Assembly (NCBI GenBank): GCA_963748205.1
Contig: CAVVIB010000014.1
Span: 1-64,000 of the forward strand
Source: JAIBJN01 sp963748205
Lineage (GTDB): Bacteria > Actinomycetota > Thermoleophilia > Gaiellales > Gaiellaceae
Length of the DNA: 64,000 nt
Direction: 5' to 3'
Positions 34,566-45,576 of this stretch are shown here, piece after piece. The translations under genes were made by a program, and so were the position numbers. Position 1 is the first letter of the stretch; every line of letters begins with the position of its first letter. The notes beneath the pieces were generated by a model, which had not been told where the DNA came from, did no database searches, and was given only the letters and a program-made list of their open reading frames with translations.

Positions 34566-37500
34566 GTGAAACCGCACGAGGCGAAGGCCGCGCTGATCGA
34601 CAAGACCGTCGAGCACGCGCGCGCCAAGCTCCCGCCGGAGCAGGCCGCACGGCTCGAGGCGCTGATCCGCATCTTCTACGGCGCGGTCGCTCCGGAGGAT
34701 CTGCTCGCCCGCGACGCGTCCGACCTGTACGGCGCCGCGCTCTCCCAGCTCAACTTCGCCTCCCGGCGCGAGCCCGGCGAGGCCAAGGTCCGCGTCTATT
34801 CCCCGCAGCTCGAGGAGCACGGCTGGAGCTCGGACCACACCGTCGTGGAGATCGTCAACGACGACATGCCGTTCCTCGTCGACTCGGTGAGCCTGGAGCT
34901 CAACCGGCTCGGGAGCGGCGTTCACCTGATCATCCACCCGGTCGTCCGCGTGCGCCGCGACGAGAGCGGCGCCCTCCTCGACGTCCTGCCCTTCGACACC
35001 CCGGCCGAGGACGCGCAACTCGAGTCGTTCCTCCACGCGGAGGTCGTGCGCGAGACCGAGCCGGAGCACATCGACCGGCTCCGCGCTGGGCTCGAGCGCG
35101 TGCTGGAGGACGTGCGGGCCGCCGTCGAGGACTGGCCGGACATGGTCGAGCGGGGGCGAGAGGTGATCGCCGACCTGGAGCGCGTCCCGCCGACCGTGGA
35201 CCCGGAGGAGCTCGCCGAGAGCAAGGCGCTCCTCGAGTGGATCGTCGACAACCACTTCACGTTCCTCGGCTACCGCGAGTACGACCTCGTCTCCGAGGAC
35301 GGCGAGTACTTCCTGCGACGCGTGCCCGAGACGGGTCTCGGCATCCTCCGCGACGACGGCGACGAAGCGGCCGACAGCGGGGTCAAGCTCGCGCCGGAGG
35401 CCGTCACCCTCGCACGCGCGAAGGACCCGCTCGTCCTCACGAAGGCGAACTCGCGCGCGACCGTTCACCGGCCTTCGTACCTCGACTACGTCGGCGTGAA
35501 GAAGTTCGACGAGTCGGGCGAGGTCGTCGGGGAGCGGCGGTTCCTCGGCCTCTACACGTCGACCGCCTATAGCGCGAGCCCGCACGACATCCCGGTCCTG
35601 CGCCGCAAGGTCCGCAAGGTCCGCGAGCGCTCGGGCCTCCCGCCCGGAAGCCACGACGACAAGGCGCTGCTCGAGGTGCTCGAGTCGCTCCCCCGCGACG
35701 AGCTCTTCCAGATCTCCGACGACGACCTCTTCGAGATCGCCATGGGCATCGTGCGGCTCGGCGAGCGTCAGCAGGTCAGGCTCTTCGTCCGCAGGGACAC
35801 GTACGGGCGCTTCCTCTCGTGCCTCGTCTACGTGCCGCGTGAGCGATTCAACACGCAGGTGCGAGAGAAGATCGAGGACATCCTGCAGGAGTCGTTCGAG
35901 GGCGTCAGCGCGGACTACACCGTGCGCCTCTCGGAGTCCGTCCTCGCGCGGATGCACTTCGTCATCTACACGCGCCCGGATGCGACGCGCGAGTACGACC
36001 ACCAGGAGATCGAAGCGCGGATCGTCGAGGCGACGCGAACGTGGGTCGACGACTTCGGCGACGCGCTCGTCGAGCACCTTGGCGAGGAGCGCGGCACTGA
36101 GCTCTACGCCCTCTACCGCGACGCGTTCCCCGCGGCGTACCGCGACGACTTCACCCCGGACGCCGCGGTCCTCGACGTCGAGCGCCTGGAGCGGCTCGAC
36201 CCGGAGGGCGACCTGGCCTTGACGCTCTACCGCCCACTGGAGGCCGAGCCGGACTTCTTCGTTCTCAAGCTGCTGCGCTCCGGACAGCCGATCCTGCTCT
36301 CCGACGTCCTCCCTCTCCTCGAGGACATGGGCGTGAAGGTCTTCGACGAGCGCCCGTACGAGGTCGACCGCGCGGGCCCCGAGGACGCCTGGATCTACGA
36401 CTTCGGTCTGACCCACGCCGACGGCGCGCTCGACCTCGAGCAGGTCGGCGAGTCGTTCAAGGACGCATTCGCGCAGGCGTGGCGCAGCGAGATCGAGGTG
36501 GACGGGTTCAACCGGCTCGTGCTCAGCGCCGGCCTGACATGGCGGGAGATCGCGATGCTCCGCGCCCTGGCCAAGTACCTGCGGCAGGCCGGCAGCACCT
36601 TCAGCCAGGCCTACATGGAGGAGACCCTGGCCGCGAACCCGGAGATCGTGCGCAAGCTCGTCGAGCTCTTCAGGGTCAGGTTCGATCCCGCGCGCGCCGA
36701 GGGGCGCGAGGCCGAGGAGGGACAGATCGCGAAGAAGATCGAGAAGGCCATCGACGCCGTGGCGAGCCTCGACGACGACCGCATCCTGCGCAGCTTCCTG
36801 CGGCTCGTCCAGGCGACGCTGCGGACGAACTACTTCCAGGACAGAGGCGACGGCCAGCCCAAGCCCTACCTCTCGTTCAAGTTCGACCCCTCGCTCGTCC
36901 CCGACCTCCCCCTGCCGCGGCCGATGTACGAGATCTGGGTCTACTCGCCGCGGACGGAGGGCGTGCACCTGCGCGGCGGGAAGGTCGCCCGCGGAGGGAT
37001 CCGCTGGTCGGATCGGCGCGAGGACTTCCGCACCGAGATCCTCGGCCTCATGAAGGCGCAGATGGTCAAGAACGCGGTCATCGTCCCCGTGGGCGCGAAG
37101 GGAGGCTTCGTCGTCAAGCGGCCGCCTGCCGAGCGCGAGGCGCTCCGCGAGGAGGTCGTCGCCTGCTACCGCACGCTCATTCAGGGCATGCTCGACCTCA
37201 CGGACAACCTCTCCGGCGGCGAGACCGTGCCGCCGCCCGACGTTGTCCGCTACGACGACGACGACCCGTACCTCGTGGTCGCGGCCGACAAGGGCACGGC
37301 GACCTTCTCAGACCTCGCGAACACGGTGGCCGCCGAGTACGACTTCTGGCTCGGAGACGCCTTCGCGTCGGGCGGCTCGGCGGGCTACGACCACAAGGCG
37401 ATGGGGATCACCGCGCGCGGCGCCTGGGAGTCGGTCAAGCGCCACTTCCGCGAGCTCGGCGTCGACGTCGAGACGACCGAGGTCACGGCGGTCGGGATCG

Positions 37501-39471
37501 GCGACATGGCGGGCGACGTCTTCGGCAACGGCATGCTGCTTTCGCGCCACCTCAAGCTCGTGGCCGCGTTCAACCACGAGCACGTCTTCCTCGATCCCGA
37601 CCCGGACCCGGAGGCGAGCTACCGGGAGCGCGAGCGCCTCTTCAACCTGCCGCGGTCGAGCTGGGCCGACTACGACACGAGCGTGATCTCGCCCGGCGGC
37701 GGAGTCTTCCCGCGGTCGGCCAAGTCGATCCCGCTCACCCCGGAGGTGCGGCGACGCCTGGGCGTCGAGGAGGAGGCGCTGCGGCCGAACGAGCTCATCC
37801 GCGCGATCCTCCGGGCCGAGGTCGACCTGCTCTGGAACGGCGGCATCGGGACGTTCGTCAAGGCCTCGTCCGAGTCGCATCTCGACGTCGGCGACAAGGC
37901 GAACGACGGGTTGCGCGTGGACGGCAAGGACCTCCGCGCGCGCGTCGTCGGCGAGGGCGGCAACCTGGGCCTCACCCAGCGCGGCCGCGTCGAGTACGCG
38001 CTCCAGGGCGGGCGGATCTACACGGACGCGATCGACAACTCAGCCGGGGTCGACTGCTCCGACCACGAGGTCAACATCAAGATCCTGCTCGGCCGCGTGG
38101 TCGCGGACGGCGACATGACCGAGAAGCAGCGGAACGAGCTGCTCGCCGAGATGACCGACGACGTCTCCCGCCTCGTCCTGCGCAACAACTACCGCCAGAC
38201 GCAGGCGATCAGCCTCGCCGTCAGCCAGGCGTCGTCGATGCTCGGCGTCCACGCGCGCCAGATCCAGCACCTGGACCAGACCGGCCGGCTGAACCGGGAG
38301 CTGGCGGCGCTGCCGACCGACGAGGTGATCGCCGAGCGGCGGGCCGCGCGGGGCGGCCTCGTCTCGCCCGAGCTCTCGGTGCTGCTCGCCTACGCCAAGA
38401 TCGAGCTGTTCGACGCCCTCGTCGCCTCCGACCTGCCGGAGGACGCGTACATGTCGACCGAGCTCGTCCGCTACTTCCCACGCTTGCTCTCCGAACGCTT
38501 CGGCGACCGGATGGACGAGCACCGCCTGCGGCGAGAGCTGATCGCCACCTACGTGACGAACAGTCTCGTCAACCGCGCGGGGATCACGTTCGCGTTCCGG
38601 CTCGCCGAGGAGACGGGCGCGGACCCGGCGGACATCGGCCGCGCCTACGTGGTCGCGCGCGAGGTCTTCGATCTGCGGGCGATCTGGACGGCGATCGAGG
38701 AGCTCGACGACTCCATCCCGGCCGACGTGCAACTGGCCATGCTGCTCGACGGCCGCAAGCTCGTCGAGCGCGCCGCGCGCTGGCTCCTCCGCAGCCGCCC
38801 GCGCCCGATCGAGATCGAGGAGGAGATCGCGTACTTCGCGCCCGGTGCCGCGCTTCTCGCCGAGGCGCTGCCGCGCCTGCTGCTCGGCGCCGATCGCTCC
38901 GCGGTCGAGCGGAAGACGGCGGAGTACGTGAAGGGCGGCGCGCCGAAGGAGCTCGCGGCCAGGGTCGCCGGCCTGCGGGATGATGTTCTCCGCGCTCGAC
39001 ATCGTCGAGGCGGCGACGGCCGCCGGCGAGCCGACCGAGGAGGTCGCGGCGGTCTTCCACGGTGTCGGCGCGCGGCTCCAGCTCCAGTGGCTCCGCGACG
39101 CCATCACCGCGCTCCCGCGCGACAACCGCTGGCAGACACTCGCCCGCGCGGCGCTCAGGGACGAGTTCTTCAGCATCCACGGCGCGCTCACGCGCGAGGC
39201 GCTCCAGGCCGCGCCGCCGGGCCTCCCGGCCGAGGCCCGGGTCGACGCCTGGCAGGCGGCCCGCGCGGCAGGCGTCGAGCGTGCACTCCAGGTCGTGAGC
39301 GACATCCGCATGGGCGAGCTGGCCAGCCTCGAGACGCTGTCGGTCGCCCTGCGCGAGGTGCGCAACCTCATCCAGTCTGCGGGCCGGCTCGCACCGCCCC
39401 TCCCCGAGTTCCCGCCGGACGAGCCGCCCTCGCGGCCGCATCCGCCCGAGTCCCTCAGCCTCGGAAGATAA
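34566..39471 (+). CDS. NAD-specific glutamate dehydrogenase, large (180-kDa) type, one frame break
   Basis: About 1,635 residues, the size of the L_180 GDH class known from Streptomyces and Pseudomonas. It oxidises glutamate to 2-oxoglutarate and ammonia with NAD. The N-terminal half carries the ACT/PAS-like regulatory segments (DDMPFLVDSVSLELNRLG). The catalytic core has GGIRWSDRREDFRTEILGL (about 810), the active-site Lys region MVKNAVIVPVGAKGG (about 835) and NAD-binding EGGNLGLTQRGR (about 1129). A frame change near 38980 (GLRD to MMFSALDIVE) leads to the true C terminus ending SLSLGR. Start GTG 34566. Confidence 0.93.
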
Positions 39472-39521
39472 CTCGGCGCCCCGCCGTCCGGTGGGCATCG
39501 AACCGAGTGGAGGTCACCCTC

Positions 39522-39776
39522 ATGGAGTCGAAGTCGCAGGAGCCGTTCAACCTTCCCGCCGGCAGCGTCCGTGCCTTCCTGACCACACTGCTCGTCGGGA
39601 TCACCGCCGCCGTCATGTTCCTCCCGATTCCCAACGGCAAGGACGACGTCAAGGCGATGTTCGTCCTCCTCACGGGGATCGCCGTTCGGGACTACTTCTC
39701 GTCCCGGGACCGCCAGGCCGAGCGCGAGCGCGCGCAGGACGCTCCGAGCGCCCCCTCGACCGAAGTCGCCGCGTAG
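39522..39776 (+). CDS. Small membrane protein
   Basis: 84 residues from ATG 39522 with GGAGG nine bases upstream. Two membrane-compatible stretches (AFLTTLLVGITAAVMFLPI and MFVLLTGIAVRDYF) are separated by PNGKDDVK. The charged tail is RDRQAERERAQDAPSAPSTEVAA. It follows the glutamate dehydrogenase gene by 50 bases and ends seven bases before the convergent topoisomerase. Family not recognised. Confidence 0.7.
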   Translation: MESKSQEPFNLPAGSVRAFLTTLLVGITAAVMFLPIPNGKDDVKAMFVLLTGIAVRDYFSSRDRQAERERAQDAPSAPSTEVAA

Positions 39777-39783
39777 CGCCGTG

Positions 39784-40831
39784 TCAGGCGACGCGCTCGA
39801 GGGCGGGCGATGCCAGGTCGCGCTCGAGCAGGTCGAGCACGGCCTCCTCGATGGCGCCCTGCGTCGCCGGCTCCCCGAAGGTCACCTCGCCGAGCTTCTC
39901 GAGCGCGCCGCCGATCGTGAGCCCATCACGGAAGCGGTCGAAGACCCGCGGGTCGATGTACGAGCCGCGGGCGACGGCAGGCGTGTTCCCGAGGTAGTGG
40001 GCCACCTCCTTCACGGCGCGGGTGATCGCGCGCGTCCGCCCCGTCTTCGAGCCGTGCGCGGCGCCCGAGACGGCGAGGGCGACGGCGGCGAGCACGGTGG
40101 CGTTCCACGTGCGGAAGTCCTTGGCCGAGAAGCCGTCTTCGGTGACCTCCTTGATGTACGCGTTGATGTCGTCGGAGGTGACGTCCACCCAGCCGCGCCC
40201 TTCCTTGTACGCGAGGAGCTCCGTGCCGGAGCGGCGGCGCATGAGCGCGTCCACGACCTTGAAGACGTCGCGGTCTACGACCGATTGGACACGCCGCTTG
40301 CCGCCCTTGGAGGGGTAGTCGAAGCGGATGAGGTCGTCGCCGCCGAGCGTTACGTGGCCGCGGCGAATCGTGGCGAGCCCGAACGTCTTGTTCGCCTCTG
40401 CGTAGTCCTCGGTGCCGATGCGGAAGAAGCCGCGATCGAGCAGCCGCACGGCGCACGCGAGGACGCGCTCACGGACGAGCTCCCGCTTGCGCAGGTCGCG
40501 CGCCGCAGCCTCCCGGAGTTTCGGGAGCGCGCGGGCGAAGCGCTCCATCTCCTCGAACTTCTCCCGGTCGCGCCGCCGGCGCCAGTCGACGTGGTAGAGG
40601 TACTGGCGGCGCCCGGCGGCGTCGGTGCCCACGGCCTGGATGTGGCCGTTGGGGTACGGGCAGATCCAGACGTCCGTCCACGCCGGCGGGATGACGAGCG
40701 CGCGGATGCGCTCGAGGATGCCGGGGTCGGTCACGCGCTCCCCCGCCTCGTCGATGTACTCGAACCCGCGCCCGCGGCCCCGGCGCGCGAGGCCCGGGGC
40801 CCGAGGAATCCGCTCGTCGCAGGCGCGCCAT
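39784..40831 (-). CDS. DNA topoisomerase IB, one frame break
   Basis: Bacterial type IB topoisomerase of the poxvirus-like class, about 349 residues. N-terminal domain with AWTDVWICPYPNGHIQAVGT and RQYLYHVDWRRRRD. The catalytic domain includes FRTWNATV (active-site Arg), a Lys in YPSKGGKRR, HYLGNTPAVARGSYI and nucleophile Tyr in SYIDPRVF. Start is ATG 40831 (MARLRRADSSGPG). The frame then changes near 40800, where cccc has one C too many, to continue RRGRGRGFEYIDEAGE. It relaxes supercoils without ATP and is typical of actinobacteria and soil proteobacteria. Confidence 0.93.
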
Positions 40832-40967
40832 GAGCCTTCTCTTGCCCGCCGCACCGGCGCGAGGAACCTACCTAGCCTAAGGAACAGACAAGCGGACGTG
40901 ATCTTGTGGCCTCACGGATCGGCGGCTACCCTCAGGACTTCCTCAGCGGCTAGGAAGGAGCCTTTCT

Positions 40968-42749
40968 GTGCGTGATCGACTGTCCCTGCGTGGTTTCGTG
41001 TTTCTCGTGCTCGGCCTCTTCGTCGTGGCGGCGCCCGCTACGGCCGGAGCAGCCGTGGAATCGTGTGCGTACAACCCCACGACAAAGGCCGTCACCGCGA
41101 CGATCACGACGGGCGGCTCCGCGACGTTGAAGGTGAACGCGGCCGGCCAGCTCCTCTTCGGCCAGGTCGCCGCACCGTGCGCCGGCGCGACGAGCACGAA
41201 CACCGACTCGGTGTCGGTGAGCGGCTCCGTCGGCTCCAACGAGACCCTCACGCTGGACATGTCCGAGGCCTTCTTCGGGCCCGGCTTCTCCTCCGAGTTC
41301 AACATCCCGGAGATCGAGATGGCCCTGGCGCTCGGCGATCTCACCGACACGCTCGTCATCATCGGCTCCAACGCCAACGACCTGATCGCCGCCGGCCAGA
41401 ACGGCGTGGCGATCGACTCGGACGGCGACCTCGACATCACCCTTTCGCCGGGTCAGCACGTGATCGAGGTCCACGGCCTCGGCGGCGACGACCTGCTCAA
41501 CATGCGCGGGCAGGGCGGCGCGGGCCTCGCCTATCTCGGTCCGGTGCGGGTCTACGGCGAGCAGGGGAACGACGAGCTCATCGCCAGCCACAAGTCCGAC
41601 TTCGTCTACGGCGGCGAGGGCAACGACATCATCTTCTTGCACCAGCTGAACGACTACGCCGAGGGCGGCCCGGGCAACGACTCGATCACGGGCGGCGAGG
41701 GCAACGACGAGATCCACGGCGGCCCGGGCGCGGACACGTTCAACGCGGGCGCGGGGAACGACACGATCTTCGCGGACGACGGCGAGGCCGACACGCAGCT
41801 CCACGGCGGCGCGGACGTCGACACGGCGTACTACGACGCGAACCTCGATCCTGCCACGATCGCGGTCGAGAACAAGTTCGCGGATCCGGGCCCGCCGCCT
41901 CCGCCTCCTCCGCCCGGCGGCGCCTGCTCGTACAACTCGACCACCAAGACGGTGACAGCGGCCATTCCAGCCGGCACAGGCGCGACGCTCGCGGTGGTCG
42001 GCGGCGCGATCCACTTCGGGGCATCGCCGACGGCCTGCGGCACGGCGACGAACGCGAACACGGACACGATCAACATCACGGGCGCGGCGGGCTCCGTCGA
42101 GACGCTCACGATCGACCAGACCGGCGGCGGCCTCGCTCCCGGCGGCACCGCCGAGACGACCGGCACGTCCGAGATCGAGCTCGCGGTCAACCTGGGTGAC
42201 GCATCCGACGTCGTCGTCATCAAGGGCCGCACGCTCGCGGACACGCTCGCAGTCGGCACCAAGGGCGTCTCGCTCAACAACGACGCCGACGTCGACGTCA
42301 CCTTCACCCCGCTGCCCAGCTCGATCGAGCTCGTCGGCGGCGGCGGCGGCGACGTCCTCTCGGGCCGCGGCGGCTTCGGCGCCGGCCAGGTGTTCCCCGG
42401 GCGCGTGACCCTGCGCGCCGGAGACGGCGGCGACTCGCTCAGCGGCGGCGACCTCGACGACGTGCTCGTCGGCGGCGCCGGGGCGGACACGATCACGGGC
42501 GGGCTCGGCAACGACCAGCTCGACGGTCAGGGCGGCAATGACAGCCTGAGCGGGAACGACGGCAATGACACGATCATCGGCGGCACCGGCGCGGACTCCC
42601 TCATCGGAGCGGGCGGGAACGACACGCTCGACGCCCGCGACGGCGCTGCGGACACCCAGATCAGCGGTGCGGCCGGCATCGACACCGCCTTCACCGATGC
42701 AGGGCTGGATCCCTCGCCGGTGGGCGTCGAGAACCACTTCCCGGCGTAA
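40968..42749 (+). CDS. Secreted RTX-like modular protein A (two modules, alpha-beta)
   Basis: 593 residues, GTG start after AAGGAG. Signal peptide FVFLVLGLFVVAAPATAGA. Two tandem copies of a cassette of about 285 residues follow, whose first Cys codons are at 41064 and 41925. They are joined by a poly-proline linker (GPPPPPPPPGG). Each cassette starts with a beta-rich part (SCAYNPTTKAVTATI; a second Cys about 35 residues on). It then has GDxxDxxVIxG, and ends in calcium-binding nonapeptide repeats such as GGEGNDIIF, GGPGNDSIT and GGEGNDEIH. It has a Sec signal, not a type I secretion tail, and no sortase motif. Likely extracellular and calcium-stabilised. Function unknown. Confidence 0.85.
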   Translation: MRDRLSLRGFVFLVLGLFVVAAPATAGAAVESCAYNPTTKAVTATITTGGSATLKVNAAGQLLFGQVAAPCAGATSTNTDSVSVSGSVGSNETLTLDMSEAFFGPGFSSEFNIPEIEMALALGDLTDTLVIIGSNANDLIAAGQNGVAIDSDGDLDITLSPGQHVIEVHGLGGDDLLNMRGQGGAGLAYLGPVRVYGEQGNDELIASHKSDFVYGGEGNDIIFLHQLNDYAEGGPGNDSITGGEGNDEIHGGPGADTFNAGAGNDTIFADDGEADTQLHGGADVDTAYYDANLDPATIAVENKFADPGPPPPPPPPGGACSYNSTTKTVTAAIPAGTGATLAVVGGAIHFGASPTACGTATNANTDTINITGAAGSVETLTIDQTGGGLAPGGTAETTGTSEIELAVNLGDASDVVVIKGRTLADTLAVGTKGVSLNNDADVDVTFTPLPSSIELVGGGGGDVLSGRGGFGAGQVFPGRVTLRAGDGGDSLSGGDLDDVLVGGAGADTITGGLGNDQLDGQGGNDSLSGNDGNDTIIGGTGADSLIGAGGNDTLDARDGAADTQISGAAGIDTAFTDAGLDPSPVGVENHFPA

Positions 42750-42757
42750 CGGACTTC

Positions 42758-42788
42758 CTCGAGGGGAGGCCGTCGGCCTCCCCTCGAG
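42758..42788 (+). terminator. Hairpin terminator after RTX-like gene A
   Basis: CTCGAGGGGAGGCC (42758-42771) pairs perfectly with GGCCTCCCCTCGAG (42775-42788) over a three-base loop. It begins nine bases after the stop of the 40968 gene, so the two RTX-like genes are separate transcription units. Confidence 0.85.
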
Positions 42789-42850
42789 ACCTACTTCCTG
42801 CGCTAGATACGCCGCGTACTAGACCTTTGACCGGACCGGCGATCCGCGGG

Positions 42851-42877
42851 TTGCCCCGTGTCGTACCCAGGGATACT
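42851..42877 (+). promoter_or_regulatory. Possible promoter of RTX-like gene B
   Basis: TTGCCC (42851-42856) and GATACT (42872-42877) with 15 bases between. The ATG at 42883 is five bases past the -10 element, so the transcript would have almost no leader. The spacing is short, so this is tentative. Confidence 0.35.
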
Positions 42878-42882
42878 GTCCG

Positions 42883-45537
42883 ATGTCTGTAGCGGCCCGA
42901 AGCATCGTGCGGCCACCCAACGCACACATCCGTACGGTCGTCCTGACGGGGGCGATCTTCTTGGTCATGGCGGTTTTTCCCGCGCTGGCCGCGGCTGAGT
43001 CCTGCGCGTACAACGCCGGGACGAAGGCGGTCACCGCGACCATCGACCCGGGCGGGGACGCGACGCTCGTCGTCGTGGGCGGCGCGCTCCACTTCGGCGC
43101 GACACCCACCGCGTGCGGCGCGGCGACGACGACCAACACGGATTCCATCTCCATCACGGGCGGTGCCGGCACGCTCGAGAGCCTGACCCTCGACGAGTCG
43201 GGCGGCGCGTTCGGTCCCGGCGCGGCGACCGAGACGAACTTCCCCGAGATCGAGATGACCGTCGGCCTCGGAGACGCCGGCGACGAGCTCCTCGTCATCG
43301 GCACCTCCGGCAACGACAACATGGCGATGGGCGCGAGCGGCTTCTCGTTCAACTCGGACGGCGACGTCGACATCACGTTCAGCCCGCTCCCGGGACACGT
43401 CGAGGTGCGCGGCGGCGGCGGCGTGAACTTCCTCACGGGCCGCGGCGGTTGGGGCGCCGGGCTCGCGTATGCCGGGAACGTCACCCTGGTCGGCGGCGAC
43501 CTCGGCGACGAGCTGAACGGGGGCAACGGCCACGACGAGCTCGTCGGCGGCGCCGGGAACGACGTCATGAACGGCAACGCCGGCGACGACCGCCTCGAGG
43601 GCAGCGGCGCCAACGACAAGCTGAGCGGCGGCGAGGGGAAGGACTTCATGGTCGGCGGCCCCGGTGCGGACACGTTCACCGGCGGCTTCGGGAACGACCT
43701 GCTCGTGGCGCACGACGGCCAGGCGGACACCTCCATCAACGGCGGAGGCGACACGGACATCGCCTACTACGACCCGGGCCTCGACCCGACACCGAGCGCC
43801 ACCGAGACCGCCATCCCGGCGGCTCCGACCGAGAGCTGCTCCTACGACGCCGGCACGCATGCCGTGACGGCGCGGGTCGCGCTCGGCTCGGAGGCGACGC
43901 TCAAGGTGGCCGCGAACGGCGAGCTGCTCTTCGGGTTCGTGCCCACGGCCTGCGGCGCCGCCACGACGACGAACACCGACTCGATCCAGGTCCTCGGCGC
44001 GCCGGACGCGGGCGAGAGCTTCACGCTGGACATGTCCGAGGGCTTCCTCGGCCCCGGCTTCACCTCGGAGTTCAACCTGCCGGAGATCGAGATGGCGATG
44101 AGCCTCGGCGACTCCACCGACGAGATGACCGTCATCGGGACGGCGGGGAACGACCTGTTCGCCCCCGGCCAGAACGGGATGGCGCTCAACTCGGACGGCG
44201 ACGTCGACGTGACGTGGACGCCGAACCCCGGCGTCTTCCCGATCGAGCTCCAGGGGCGCGACGGCGACGATTTCATCAACGGCCGCGGGCAGGGCGGCGC
44301 CGGTCTCGCGTACCTCGGGCCGCTCGTGATCACGGGCGGGCTGGGCAACGACGAGCTCGTCGGCAGCCACTCCTCGGACGAGATCTACGGCGGCGAGGGC
44401 AACGACATCGTCTTCTCCCACCAGCTGAACGACTTCGTCGACGGCGGGCCGGGCGACGACTCCATCACGTCGGGCGAGGGCAACGACCAGATCGTCGGCG
44501 GGCCCGGAGCCGACAACCTCAACGCCGGCTTCGGCAACGACTTCCTGAACGCCGACGACGCCGAGGCCGACACGCAGATCCACGGCGGCCCCGACTCCGA
44601 CACGGCCTGGTACGACGGCGGCGGAGTCGATCCGGCGCCGATCGCCGTCGAGAACGCGACCGCTGACCCGGGACAGGAACCGCCGCCCCCGCCGCCGCCT
44701 CCACCCGCCGGGACGTGCGAGTACCGCGCAGCCACCCAGGCGGTCGTCGCCAGCATGCCGACGAGCGGCACCGCGACCCTGGCCGTCGTCGGCGGTGAGA
44801 TCCGCTTCGGCGAGTCGCCGGTGGCTTGCGGCGTCGCCACGACGACGAACACCGACTCGGTCGAGATCCTCGGTGTCACCGGCGCGGCCGAGCATCTGAC
44901 ACTCGACCAGTCCACCGGCCTGCTGGCGCCGGGCGCGACCGGCGAGTCCAACACGCCGGAGATCGAGCTGTCCCTCAAGCTCGGGGACGCGGCGGACGAG
45001 CTGATCGTCGTCGGCACGGCGGGGAACGACACCTTCGCGGCGGGGCTGAGCGGCGTCTCGTTGAACTCCGACGGCGACGTCGACGTGACCTTCGACGTGC
45101 TCCCGGGCGAGATCGACTTCGTGGGCGGCGGCGGCGTCAACTTCCTCACCGGCCGAGGCGGCTTCGGCGCCGGCCTCGCCTACGCCGGGGTCCTGACCCT
45201 GCTGGGCGGCGACCTCGGCGACGAGCTCAACGGTGGCAACGGGAACGACGTCATCGTCGGCGGCGCAGGGAACGACGTGGTCAGCGGCTACGCCGGAAAC
45301 GACCAGATCTCGGGCGGCGGCGGCAACGACACGCTCACCGGCAGCGACGGCAACGACACGGTCGTCGGCGGCGCGGGTGTCGACACCCTCACGGGCGGCT
45401 TCGACAACGACGTCCTCGAGGCCGACGACGACGAGGCGGACGCGCAAATCCATGGCGGTCCGGGCACCGACACGGCGTACGTCGACGCGGGCGTCGACCC
45501 GGCGACGATCGCGGTCGAGACCGTCATCCCTCGCTGA
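42883..45537 (+). CDS. Secreted RTX-like modular protein B (three modules, beta-alpha-beta)
   Basis: 884 residues, ATG 42883. Signal TVVLTGAIFLVMAVFPALAAA. Three cassettes begin at Cys codons 43003, 43837 and 44716 (278 and 293 residues apart). The last two are joined by a poly-proline linker. Cassettes 1 and 3 are of the same subtype as the second cassette of protein A (GVNFLTGRGGWGAGLAYAG, GGDLGDELNGGNG). Cassette 2 matches the first cassette of protein A (GPGFTSEFNLPEIEMAMSLG, HQLNDFVDGGPGDDSIT). Nonapeptide calcium repeats such as GGAGNDVMN and GGGGNDTLT are abundant. No anchor is seen at the C terminus. Followed by a short hairpin. Confidence 0.85.
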   Translation: MSVAARSIVRPPNAHIRTVVLTGAIFLVMAVFPALAAAESCAYNAGTKAVTATIDPGGDATLVVVGGALHFGATPTACGAATTTNTDSISITGGAGTLESLTLDESGGAFGPGAATETNFPEIEMTVGLGDAGDELLVIGTSGNDNMAMGASGFSFNSDGDVDITFSPLPGHVEVRGGGGVNFLTGRGGWGAGLAYAGNVTLVGGDLGDELNGGNGHDELVGGAGNDVMNGNAGDDRLEGSGANDKLSGGEGKDFMVGGPGADTFTGGFGNDLLVAHDGQADTSINGGGDTDIAYYDPGLDPTPSATETAIPAAPTESCSYDAGTHAVTARVALGSEATLKVAANGELLFGFVPTACGAATTTNTDSIQVLGAPDAGESFTLDMSEGFLGPGFTSEFNLPEIEMAMSLGDSTDEMTVIGTAGNDLFAPGQNGMALNSDGDVDVTWTPNPGVFPIELQGRDGDDFINGRGQGGAGLAYLGPLVITGGLGNDELVGSHSSDEIYGGEGNDIVFSHQLNDFVDGGPGDDSITSGEGNDQIVGGPGADNLNAGFGNDFLNADDAEADTQIHGGPDSDTAWYDGGGVDPAPIAVENATADPGQEPPPPPPPPPAGTCEYRAATQAVVASMPTSGTATLAVVGGEIRFGESPVACGVATTTNTDSVEILGVTGAAEHLTLDQSTGLLAPGATGESNTPEIELSLKLGDAADELIVVGTAGNDTFAAGLSGVSLNSDGDVDVTFDVLPGEIDFVGGGGVNFLTGRGGFGAGLAYAGVLTLLGGDLGDELNGGNGNDVIVGGAGNDVVSGYAGNDQISGGGGNDTLTGSDGNDTVVGGAGVDTLTGGFDNDVLEADDDEADAQIHGGPGTDTAYVDAGVDPATIAVETVIPR

Positions 45538-45541
45538 CGTC

Positions 45542-45557
45542 CGGCCCCGTCGGGCCG
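45542..45557 (+). terminator. Short hairpin after RTX-like gene B
   Basis: CGGCCC (45542-45547), CGTC, GGGCCG (45552-45557). Six GC pairs just after the stop; weak but well placed. Confidence 0.45.
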
Positions 45558-45576
45558 ATCAGACACACTTTCGCCC

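Noticed and set aside
34515..36968. An 817-codon minus-strand frame opposite the glutamate dehydrogenase gene
   Set aside because: Antisense shadow: no recognisable domain, Arg/Leu/Val-rich, and the plus strand encodes a conserved enzyme.
38984..39776. Glutamate dehydrogenase reading on to 39776 in one frame, fused to the small membrane protein
   Set aside because: After 38980 the frame turns into Arg/Gly-rich nonsense, while the neighbouring frame holds the conserved C terminus ending at 39471.
42691..45453. A 920-codon open frame on the minus strand opposite RTX-like gene B
   Set aside because: It mirrors the codon pattern of the plus-strand gene in high-GC DNA, is full of Asp/Val/Ala runs, and has no domain. 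The plus strand has signal peptides and conserved repeats.
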